Assembly: GCA_027859055.1 (NCBI GenBank)
Contig: JAQIBO010000058.1
Coordinates: 1-15,043 of the forward strand
DNA length: 15,043 bases
Origin: Spirochaeta sp.
GTDB taxonomy: Bacteria > Spirochaetota > Spirochaetia > DSM-27196 > Alkalispirochaetaceae
Direction: 5' to 3'
Below, in pieces: positions 7,666-13,559 of this stretch. The notes below the pieces were generated by a model that saw nothing but the letters and a program-made list of their open reading frames with translations, was not told the origin of the DNA and ran no database searches. How positions within the stretch are numbered: position 1 is the first letter of the stretch; each line of letters begins with the position of its first letter. The position numbers and the translations under genes are program-made.

Positions 7666-7965
7666 TTACCCCTGCTCCACCGACGGAAGGCCGGCGAACT
7701 CCGCCATCCGCTGCAGGCGTTCAAGCGCCGCTTCACCGGTAAACGTGACGGATCGATCAGCACCAGCGCGATCACCCTGTACCGCGTACAGCAGCTGCAG
7801 ACCAGCAACGTCAAGCTCACCAAGTTCGGACAAGGCGATCTCAAGCTCCGCCGTTGTTGCGTGCTTCTGGACCGCGGTCAGTACGGTGCCCACGTGGTCG
7901 AACGTCAAATCGCCGGTAAGGGTGAGTACTGTTTTGGTTTTCAGTTTTCGCGTTCTGATTTTCAC
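7666..7965 (-). CDS. Single STAS-domain protein of the chemosensory operon
   Basis: A 99-residue protein starting at GTG 7965, made of one STAS domain as in anti-sigma-factor antagonists and chemosensory accessory proteins. The core VLTLTGDLTFDHV (about 13-25) is the usual first strand pair, and ELDVAGLQLLYAV (about 50-62) is the helix-start loop that carries the regulatory Ser in SpoIIAA (DSSGLG). Here the sequence is D-V-A-G-L-Q, so no phosphorylatable Ser is present and switching by Ser phosphorylation is unlikely. It sits 12 bases after the response regulator and 3 bases before cheA, so equal expression and a scaffold or partner-binding role with CheA are plausible. No Spo-type sigma factor or anti-sigma kinase lies nearby. 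Confidence 0.85.
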   Translation of the reverse strand: MKIRTRKLKTKTVLTLTGDLTFDHVGTVLTAVQKHATTAELEIALSELGELDVAGLQLLYAVQGDRAGADRSVTFTGEAALERLQRMAEFAGLPSVEQG

Positions 7966-7977
7966 CGTGCGCTACCG

Positions 7978-8346
7978 TTAAAACTGTACCGTCTTCGTGA
8001 TCTTGTCGAGCGTTGCGAGTAATGACTCCCGGTTGAACGGCTTTGTTATCCACGCCGTCGCGCCGGCCTCTCGTCCTTCCGATTTTTTGGCCGCTTCACT
8101 TTCAGTGGTCAGCATCAGGATCGGGACGTTCCGATTGGTTGAGCCGCTGCGAATTTTCCGGATCACCTCAATGCCACCCATATTGGGCATGTTGTAGTCG
8201 GTGATGAGGGCATCAAACTCTTCGCTTATCTTCGAGACGCCGTCGGCACCGTCCACCGCTTCGGTCACTTCGTGACCGGCTCCGGTGAGAATGATTGAAA
8301 CCATTTGCCGCATCGACACTGAATCGTCGATGATGAGAATTTTCAT
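7978..8346 (-). CDS. CheY-like single-domain response regulator
   Basis: The protein is 122 residues from ATG 8346 (MKILIIDDSVSMRQ). It is one receiver domain with nothing attached: acidic pair Asp7-Asp8, phospho-acceptor Asp50 in ITDYNMPNMGG, switch Thr80 in LMLTTES, and Lys102 in ITKPF. An upstream extension of the frame to 8607 runs into the 3' part of rsmE and has no family similarity, so it is rejected. The chosen start has a GGGAAGG Shine-Dalgarno (8358-8352) 5 bases before it and a good promoter further up. As first gene of the regulator-STAS-CheA module it is the likely phosphate acceptor from CheA His47. With no DNA-binding domain, the output must be protein-protein contact: the flagellar switch, or another effector. 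Confidence 0.93.
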   Translation of the reverse strand: MKILIIDDSVSMRQMVSIILTGAGHEVTEAVDGADGVSKISEEFDALITDYNMPNMGGIEVIRKIRSGSTNRNVPILMLTTESEAAKKSEGREAGATAWITKPFNRESLLATLDKITKTVQF

Positions 8347-8380
8347 AGTTGCCTTCCCTTCCGAACGAACAGGTCGTCCC

Positions 8381-8409
8381 AGTATACTCGAGCATCCGAC
8401 GAACGGCAA
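8381..8409 (-). promoter_or_regulatory. Promoter of the chemosensory operon
   Basis: On the minus strand TTGCCG (8409-8404), 17-base spacer, TATACT (8386-8381; 5 of 6 consensus matches). Transcription should start near 8374, leaving a leader of about 28 bases that contains the Shine-Dalgarno of the response regulator gene. No sigma28-type flagellar promoter is apparent here. It lies in the 76-base gap after rsmE, separating the two transcription units. Confidence 0.55.
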
Positions 8410-8422
8410 AGTGTTTCGCGCT

Positions 8423-9148
8423 TCACTCGCATGCCGATGCGATACCGACCGCAAGCGCATTTGCGGCGGTCTCTGTGCGCACAATCGAATCACCCAGCGT
8501 GACCGGGCGAAACGCCCGCTCCTCAAGAAGCGCGTGCTCGCGATCACTGAACCCGCGTTCACAGCCGATGCACACCGAAACAACCTCATCTCCGGGCATA
8601 GCCGCAATTTCGTTCAGCATTTCCCGGAACGGGAGCGCTCGAGGGCGCTCGATACTGCCGTAGTAACGGTAGTGCACTCCGGCCAGTTCGTCAAAGAGTG
8701 TCTCCAATGAAGGGTGCCGCGTGACCGTCGGGCGTACCGTGTGGCGTCCCTGGCTGAGTCCCTCCCGCAGTCGCTCTTCCAGGTGCGTCCAGACCGAGCT
8801 GTCGAAATAGGTGCGTTCGCCAAGGTCGCCGGCAAACACCAGTATCCGTCGAACCCGTACAGCGGCGAGGTCGCGCCACAGCCGCTGGACCACCGGCGGG
8901 CGCGGATGGCCCAGAACAACCTCAATCGGCCGACTGGCACCGCCTGCGGTCCACCCGGTCACGATGATGGAGGATCCGGTCCTGTCCATCTCCGCAACGG
9001 TTCCGACTCCCTCGGGTCCACCGACGACCCCGATCCGCACGGTATCTCCCGGGCTCGCCCGGAGGACGCTGCGGATGTGGCGATGCCGCGGATCCCCTGA
9101 CGGCAGTTCGTAGGTTTCGCGGATATCGTCAAACAGGATGAGATTCAC
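8423..9148 (-). CDS. rsmE: 16S rRNA (uracil1498-N3)-methyltransferase, RsmE family
   Basis: A 241-residue protein starting at GTG 9148. RsmE methylates N3 of U1498 in 16S rRNA using S-adenosylmethionine. The N-terminal PUA-like part has HIRSVLRASPGDTVRIG (about 24-40). The SPOUT knot is at the C-terminus: CIGCERGFSDREHALLEE at about 193-210, then TLGDSIVRTETAANALAVG at about 217-235. The knot loop is usually IGPEGG; here it reads IGCERG, and the middle motif reads GERTYFDSS where many members have a SERS-like sequence. Length and the LG-x-x-I-V/L-RTETA end are normal, so the fold and ligand pocket should hold, but this is a diverged branch. The gene begins one base after the tetR stop codon, so the two are almost certainly co-translated. 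Confidence 0.88.
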   Translation of the reverse strand: MNLILFDDIRETYELPSGDPRHRHIRSVLRASPGDTVRIGVVGGPEGVGTVAEMDRTGSSIIVTGWTAGGASRPIEVVLGHPRPPVVQRLWRDLAAVRVRRILVFAGDLGERTYFDSSVWTHLEERLREGLSQGRHTVRPTVTRHPSLETLFDELAGVHYRYYGSIERPRALPFREMLNEIAAMPGDEVVSVCIGCERGFSDREHALLEERAFRPVTLGDSIVRTETAANALAVGIASACE

Positions 9149-9149
9149 A

Positions 9150-9731
9150 TTATTCCGGAGAGGGGGTCACAACCGCGGATTCAAAAAACGCCGCGATCGA
9201 GTCTATGGGAAGTCGTTCCACACCGATAAGCCGCTGCATCACCAGGCCGTCGATCGTACTCAGAAGCACACCGGCCATTGCGCTGTGATCCGCGGAATCC
9301 TGATAGATCCGAGCCAGTCCCGCTTCGATCAGTTCACGCCAGCGGCGGTACTCTTCCACAAACCGCTTTCGCAGATTGGGGTTTTCCGTAAGCGCCTCCT
9401 GGAGCAGGTAAATATGGATCACGCCGCGGCTCTTGGAATGCATCACCGTGTCGAGCACCATCCGAAACACTTTCCGGGGCGGCAAATTGGTCCCGCTGGA
9501 CTCAAGCCACCGAAAGATCCGGTTGGTCATATTGGTCATATGTCGCTCAGCGACATCAAAGATGAGATCGCCCTTCGTCGCGTAGTAATAGTAAAGCGTA
9601 CCTTTACTTATTCCCGCAGCAACGGCGATGTCCGCGAGGGTTGTGTTGTCGATTCCGTTATTCCGGATCAGGTCCGCAGCCACCTGGATAATCCGTTCGC
9701 GGTTCGCCGGGGTCGTCTTCCGCTGGCCCAT
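9150..9731 (-). CDS. TetR-family transcriptional regulator
   Basis: A 193-residue regulator. The N-terminal helix-turn-helix is clear: RERIIQVAADLIRNNG (about 11-26), then TTLADIAVAAGISKGTLYYYYATKGDLI (about 30-57), the recognition helix being at SKGTLYYY. The C-terminal helical ligand domain has no recognisable family signature, so the ligand is unknown. A direct 9-base repeat at 9523-9540 encodes an MTNMTN stretch. The gene is the first of a pair with rsmE and faces a small PspC-domain gene across 100 bases. A 15-bp palindrome lies midway between the two divergent promoters, so autoregulation and control of the pspC-like gene is the simplest reading. The ATG has no proper Shine-Dalgarno and lies at the predicted transcription start. 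Confidence 0.92.
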   Translation of the reverse strand: MGQRKTTPANRERIIQVAADLIRNNGIDNTTLADIAVAAGISKGTLYYYYATKGDLIFDVAERHMTNMTNRIFRWLESSGTNLPPRKVFRMVLDTVMHSKSRGVIHIYLLQEALTENPNLRKRFVEEYRRWRELIEAGLARIYQDSADHSAMAGVLLSTIDGLVMQRLIGVERLPIDSIAAFFESAVVTPSPE

Positions 9732-9737
9732 GCCCCG

Positions 9738-9766
9738 AGAATACTGTATCGCGTCGCCGTGGTCAA
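9738..9766 (-). promoter_or_regulatory. Promoter of tetR-rsmE, predicted leaderless
   Basis: On the minus strand TTGACC (9766-9761; 5 of 6), 17-base spacer, TATTCT (9743-9738; 4 of 6). The -10 box ends 6 bases before the ATG at 9731, so transcription should start on or next to the start codon. Confidence 0.55.
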
Positions 9767-9770
9767 TTTA

Positions 9771-9785
9771 TCGGTTACAGACCGA
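9771..9785. promoter_or_regulatory. Palindromic operator candidate (TetR)
   Basis: TCGGT-TACAG-ACCGA is a perfect inverted repeat of 5-bp arms with a 5-base centre. It lies in the 29 bases between the two divergent -35 boxes (9761-9766 and 9796-9801). TetR-family repressors usually bind palindromes of this size near their own promoter. The arms are short, so chance is not excluded. Confidence 0.45.
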
Positions 9786-9795
9786 CATACGGTGG

Positions 9796-9825
9796 TTGTG
9801 TTTCGGTGTCCTCTGTTCGTACAAT
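9796..9825 (+). promoter_or_regulatory. Promoter of the PspC-domain gene, predicted leaderless
   Basis: TTGTGT (9796-9801; 4 of 6), 18-base spacer, TACAAT (9820-9825; 5 of 6). The -10 ends 6 bases before ATG 9832, the same geometry as the tetR promoter on the opposite strand. No Shine-Dalgarno precedes the ATG. Confidence 0.5.
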
Positions 9826-9831
9826 ACGGGT

Positions 9832-10041
9832 ATGAGTCATTACCCGCCACCGGAACGCCGCCTCTACAAAAGTCGATGGGACCGTAAAATATTTGGTGTG
9901 TGCGGCGGTATCGCCGAGTTTTTTGGCCTTGATCCGTCGCTTGTCCGCCTCGGATTCGTACTCCTGTTGCTGTTTGGGGGCGGCGGGGGGCTCCTGTACC
10001 TGATCGCCGCAATGATCCTGAACGATAATCCGCACCAATAG
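9832..10041 (+). CDS. Small PspC-domain membrane protein
   Basis: A 69-residue protein from ATG 9832. It is a single PspC domain: KIFGVCGGIAEFFGLDPSLVRLGFVL (about 19-44), followed by a glycine-rich hydrophobic segment LLLLFGGGGGLLYLIAAMIL (about 44-63) forming the membrane helix. The GVCGGIAEYFG-type motif is the family hallmark. In enterobacteria PspC senses envelope stress together with PspA and PspB; stand-alone small PspC proteins in other bacteria are usually uncharacterised membrane-stress proteins. Longer upstream frames lack the motif context and are rejected. No pspA or pspB lies in the window. It diverges from tetR, suggesting repression by that regulator, and ends 3 bases before the convergent end of the uridine kinase gene. 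Confidence 0.88.
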   Translation: MSHYPPPERRLYKSRWDRKIFGVCGGIAEFFGLDPSLVRLGFVLLLLFGGGGGLLYLIAAMILNDNPHQ

Positions 10042-10044
10042 CTG

Positions 10045-10650
10045 TCACTGGACGATATCGCGCATAAATGACGCGAGCACTTCCAGCGCCTTCTCGTTCT
10101 GGCCGCCTTCCGGCACGATCAGATCGGCGTACGCTTTGGTGGGCTCGATAAATTCATAGTGCCCCGGCCGCACCGTTTCCAGATACTGGTCGATCACCGA
10201 TTGAACGGTTCTGCCACGCTCGTGGATGTCCCGGGACATCCGTCGGATGAACCGGATATCATCGGGGGTATCAACAAAGATTTTCAGGTCGATCAGATCG
10301 CGAATCCGCGGTTCAAAAAAGATAAGGATACCTTCAAGGATTACCAGCTTTCCCGGATCGACGTGAACCGTCTCCTCGTTCCGTCGGTGGTGAACGAAAT
10401 CGTACTGGGGCATTGCGATGCTTTCGCCCATGCGCAGCGCCGAGAGATGCTCATGGATAAGCTCCGTGTCAAACGCAGCGGGGTGGTCGAAGTTAAACGC
10501 GTTGATATTCGCATTGCTTACGTACTCCGCCGAGCGGTAGTAGTTGTCCTGCGGAATAAACGCGAAATCGCCGACGATCTCCGAAATCTTTCGGACGATC
10601 GTGGTCTTTCCAGACCCCGATCCGCCGCTGATGCCGATAATTCGTGCCAT
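10045..10650 (-). CDS. udk: Uridine kinase
   Basis: A 201-residue protein from ATG 10650, the normal Udk length. It transfers phosphate to uridine or cytidine to give UMP or CMP in pyrimidine salvage. Seen: P-loop GISGGSGSGKTT (6-17), QDNYY (34-38), NFDHPAAFD (53-61), PQYDF (81-85), EGIL (106-109), the lid RRMSRDIHERGRTVQSVIDQY (starting at 136) and a FIEPTKAYADLIVP end. All family motifs are intact. Together with the CMP kinase further left, the window encodes two steps of pyrimidine nucleotide salvage. The start has GGAG inside the end of the hybrid kinase gene and is separated from that gene's stop by a single base, so translation is probably coupled. A longer frame to 10776 only extends into the hybrid kinase gene. 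Confidence 0.95.
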   Translation of the reverse strand: MARIIGISGGSGSGKTTIVRKISEIVGDFAFIPQDNYYRSAEYVSNANINAFNFDHPAAFDTELIHEHLSALRMGESIAMPQYDFVHHRRNEETVHVDPGKLVILEGILIFFEPRIRDLIDLKIFVDTPDDIRFIRRMSRDIHERGRTVQSVIDQYLETVRPGHYEFIEPTKAYADLIVPEGGQNEKALEVLASFMRDIVQ

Positions 10651-10651
10651 T

Positions 10652-12595
10652 TTATATCTCCGGTGTAAGTGCCACTGCCAGCGCCTCGCGGATCTCCGGT
10701 TCGCCGAATGGTTTTCGCAAAACAAACTGGAAACCCGCGTCCCGAAAACCGGCAGCGTTATTACGATGCAACGCACCGGAACTCAATACAGCCGGGAGCT
10801 CCGGCGTGAACTCCCGAAGGCGGCGAACCAGCTGGATTCCATTGACCCGTCCGGGCATCGCAAAGTCGGTCACAAGGGCATCGATCGTTCGATTATTGTC
10901 GATTTCATCCTGGTAGACAACTATCGCCCGGTCACCGCTCTGCACGGAAATCACCTCACAGCCGATGTTTCGAATCATGATCTCCATCGAGCGCCGAACC
11001 AGCGGATCATCCTCCACGAGGAGTACCCGGCTCTGTGAAAAATCAACCGTCTTGGAGGCATCTTCCGGATCCGGGGACCACCGATGGTCGGGGTGTTCCG
11101 GAAGCCTGCGGGCGTGAACGCCATGCGTCGGCGTATTCGTTTCTTCCGGGGTTGCGGGTGGAAGATACATCCGGACAGTTGTCCCGAATCCCGGCTCCGT
11201 TTCAAGGGTCAGTTGTCCGCCGCGCCCTTCGAGAAGCGAGAGCGCAATCGTAAGGCCCATTCCGATTCCATGACTTTTCGTGGAGAAATACGGACGTACG
11301 GCGGTATGAACCATGCGGGGGTCCATACCGGTACCGTTATCCCGAACGATGAGACACACCCGATCGTCACCGGCGCAGAGCCGAACTTCGATACGGAGCG
11401 TCCCGTCGTCGCCCATCGCCTCCACTGCGTTGACCGCCACGTTAAAGAGTGCCTGGGTCAGTTCGGATGCGGGCATCGCCACTGAAGGAAGATCCGGGTC
11501 AAATGTAAAAGCGGTGCGAATCCCGGTCCCACCGGTGGCAAGGGGGATTATATCGTTTACCAGCTCCTGGAGGTGTTCGGCGGTCAGGACCGGTGTTTCC
11601 AACGCCGTATCCGGGAGCTCAAAACGATCCTCCATGGAGAACCGTTCCAGCTGGACACCCAGCCGACGGACCCGTCGGAGCGCACCCTCCATATGAACGA
11701 TATCGTCCCCGTTTAACTCCCCCGTCTCCACCTGCCGGTTGATGCGGTGCAGCGTTGAGAGCATCGCCGTCGCACTGTTGTTCAGTTCGTGAGCGATGCC
11801 GCTCGCCGCACGCCGAATATCCTGGGCATGCTGAAGATTTTGCAACTCCCGCCATACCCTGCGGCGCTCACCGATATTCTCGATCGCGATAAGGACCATC
11901 TCGTCATCATCGCCCGGGTCAGCTCCGATCGGCACGATAACAATTTCAATTTCAGCAACCTCTCCCGAAAGAAGCGAGAGACTCAATCCGGCACCGTACT
12001 CTCTTCGTTGTGCGGCGTGCATGCTCCGGCGGATCGCATCGACGAGGTCAAACGGTTGGTCGTATTGCATCACCGTAACGAGCTCACCGATCGATGCACC
12101 CATAATCCGGAGCTCGCCGGCGCCGCCGGACACGACAAACTGCATCGCAATATCGTTAAAATCGACGACGGCGCATCCTCTGTCCAAAAGGAAAACCCCG
12201 GAATCCTCGATGTGCATAAACGCATCAATGACCCGGCGGTTCCGTCGTACCGATCGCCGATCATCCTGTTCGGTGATCAAGGTCAGAAAAGAGGTGCCCT
12301 CACCACCGGGCATGATCCACACGTCGACGATACCGTACGCCGCGGTGTTGAATCGGTAGGTCGTGGACTCATTTCCGGCGTGTATCACCCCACGGTGCAG
12401 CAGTTCCGTGACCCATTCGGTTGCATCGCCGGAGATTTCCCGCAACGCGTTGACAACCGGAGTTCCCGGGGCGACGCGGACGGTATCGGGAAACCGTTCC
12501 GTGAAACACGCATTCACGGCGATAATCGCGCCGAAGGGATCGATATGGAGCGCGGGATGGGGAATCCTGTTCAGCAGCACAGTGGCGTCATTCAC
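10652..12595 (-). CDS. Cytoplasmic hybrid histidine kinase (PAS-HisKA-HATPase-REC)
   Basis: A 647-residue protein from GTG 12595, the only possible start after an in-frame stop just upstream. No membrane helix is visible, so the signal is intracellular. Order: a first PAS-like region (about 5-110), a second PAS (about 120-245, with GVFLLDRGCAVVDFND), dimerisation domain with phospho-His269 in SGIAHELNN, ATPase with N-box ALFNVAVNAVEAM (382-394), VRDNGTGMD (417-425) and a Gly-rich loop STKSHGIGMGL (438-448), a linker rich in Pro and His (about 480-520), and a C-terminal receiver with Glu528-Asp529-Asp530, phospho-Asp577 in VTDFAMPG and Lys628 in LRKPFG. The receiver has no output domain; the final target must be a separate protein, not seen here. 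Coupling to uridine kinase (one base apart) is unusual. Expression probably starts in the mirror-image region shared with the phosphoesterase gene. Confidence 0.92.
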   Translation of the reverse strand: MNDATVLLNRIPHPALHIDPFGAIIAVNACFTERFPDTVRVAPGTPVVNALREISGDATEWVTELLHRGVIHAGNESTTYRFNTAAYGIVDVWIMPGGEGTSFLTLITEQDDRRSVRRNRRVIDAFMHIEDSGVFLLDRGCAVVDFNDIAMQFVVSGGAGELRIMGASIGELVTVMQYDQPFDLVDAIRRSMHAAQRREYGAGLSLSLLSGEVAEIEIVIVPIGADPGDDDEMVLIAIENIGERRRVWRELQNLQHAQDIRRAASGIAHELNNSATAMLSTLHRINRQVETGELNGDDIVHMEGALRRVRRLGVQLERFSMEDRFELPDTALETPVLTAEHLQELVNDIIPLATGGTGIRTAFTFDPDLPSVAMPASELTQALFNVAVNAVEAMGDDGTLRIEVRLCAGDDRVCLIVRDNGTGMDPRMVHTAVRPYFSTKSHGIGMGLTIALSLLEGRGGQLTLETEPGFGTTVRMYLPPATPEETNTPTHGVHARRLPEHPDHRWSPDPEDASKTVDFSQSRVLLVEDDPLVRRSMEIMIRNIGCEVISVQSGDRAIVVYQDEIDNNRTIDALVTDFAMPGRVNGIQLVRRLREFTPELPAVLSSGALHRNNAAGFRDAGFQFVLRKPFGEPEIREALAVALTPEI

Positions 12596-12636
12596 CCTTG
12601 AAATTCTTCGTCAGCTTGGCTCCAATTGCAAGGGTG
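12593..12636. repeat. Inverted repeat carrying both divergent gene starts
   Basis: CACCCTTGAAATT (12593-12605) is matched on the other strand by AATTGCAAGGGTG (12624-12636): 12 of 13 positions pair around an 18-base centre. Each outer end is the GTG start codon of one gene, preceded by the same CAAGG. In each direction promoter-like boxes can be drawn: plus TTGAAA (12598-12603), 17 bases, TCCAAT (12621-12626); minus TTGCAA (12631-12626), 17 bases, AAGAAT (12608-12603). Each box matches the consensus at 4 or 5 of 6 positions and ends 7 bases before its GTG, again predicting leaderless messages. The two promoters would overlap and compete. Confidence 0.5.
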
Positions 12637-13548
12637 TACGACATAATTGGTGATATTCACGGACACGCTGATCAACTCTCCGCGCTCCTCGCCCGTCTGG
12701 GGTACGAAAAGCGCGGCGGTGCATGGCGCAGGCCGTCCGCCTTGCATCGGATTCTCTTTGTGGGAGATTACATCGATCGTGGCCCGGAGATCCGGGCAGC
12801 AACAGAGATCGTCCGCGAGCTGGTCGACGCCGACATCGCCGTCGCAGTCATGGGAAACCATGAATACAACGCTGTGGCGTGGCATGCCCTCGGTCCCGAG
12901 GGTTTCCCGTTGCGCGCCCATACCGCGGCACACCTCCGTCAACATGAGCGGACGCTGCGTGCGTTCAACTCGGAGCTCTCGGACTTGCTCCGATGGATGC
13001 GCCGGTTACCGCTCTTTTTCGAGAACGACGATGTGCGCGTGGTTCACGCGACGTGGGACGACCGCTCCATCGCGAGCCTTGACGGCGCAACGCCACTGAC
13101 GGATGACCGTTTTCTCGAGCGAAGCGCGGTGCGTGGTACCCGCGAACATGCGGCGATCGCAACGCTCCTGAAAGGAGCGGAGACGGACCTTCCGCCGGGA
13201 CGGTTCTACTACGACAAGGAAGGAACCAGACGGTATACCACCCGCACGCGCTGGTGGATTCGTCCCCCCGCGGGTGGGACCGTCCCACTCGGATCCATAG
13301 CGATGCCACCCGCGGATACGCAGATGGAAACGGTCAGCGTCCCCGCCGCCGCGCTGAATCTCCCCGGGTACGAGGACCCGCGCCCGGTGTTTGTGGGACA
13401 CTACTGGCTTACCGGTTCACCGGCCCCGCTCTCCGACCGGGTCGCGTGTGTGGATTACAGCGTCGCCAACGGCGGGGCCCTGTGTGCCTACCGCTACAGC
13501 GGCGAACTCCCGTTGCGCGCCGAGCGTTTTGTCTGCGTACCGGTGTAA
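12634..13548 (+). CDS. PPP-family metallophosphoesterase (calcineurin-like)
   Basis: From GTG 12634 the protein has 304 residues and begins MYDIIGDIHGHADQL, as relatives do; a TTG at 12598 would add 12 unmatched residues. The metal-binding motifs are complete: GDIHG (6-10), GDYIDRGP (44-51), GNHE (74-77), VHATW with its His at 138, and GHYW near 253. This is the PPP-type phosphoesterase set with two metal ions. Relatives include Ser/Thr protein phosphatases, the diadenosine tetraphosphatases ApaH/PrpE and bacterial RNA ligase-associated phosphatases; the substrate cannot be chosen from sequence. The segment from about 145 to 245 between the VHATW and GHYW motifs is long and not recognised. 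The gene is cytoplasmic, stands alone, diverges from the hybrid kinase and ends 11 bases from the convergent sulfhydrylase gene. Confidence 0.85.
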   Translation: MYDIIGDIHGHADQLSALLARLGYEKRGGAWRRPSALHRILFVGDYIDRGPEIRAATEIVRELVDADIAVAVMGNHEYNAVAWHALGPEGFPLRAHTAAHLRQHERTLRAFNSELSDLLRWMRRLPLFFENDDVRVVHATWDDRSIASLDGATPLTDDRFLERSAVRGTREHAAIATLLKGAETDLPPGRFYYDKEGTRRYTTRTRWWIRPPAGGTVPLGSIAMPPADTQMETVSVPAAALNLPGYEDPRPVFVGHYWLTGSPAPLSDRVACVDYSVANGGALCAYRYSGELPLRAERFVCVPV

Positions 13549-13559
13549 CGGTGCGTCGC

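Noticed and set aside
8347..8422. Terminator for tetR-rsmE in the gap before the response regulator
   Set aside because: No hairpin with a following T-run could be found; the gap is explained by the promoter and leader of the next unit.
8347..8607. N-terminal extension of the response regulator by 87 residues
   Set aside because: The extension overlaps the 3' part of rsmE, has no similarity to receivers, and the ATG at 8346 has a good Shine-Dalgarno and promoter.
10651..10776. N-terminal extension of uridine kinase by 42 residues
   Set aside because: It runs inside the hybrid kinase gene in another frame; the family starts directly before the P-loop, at ATG 10650.
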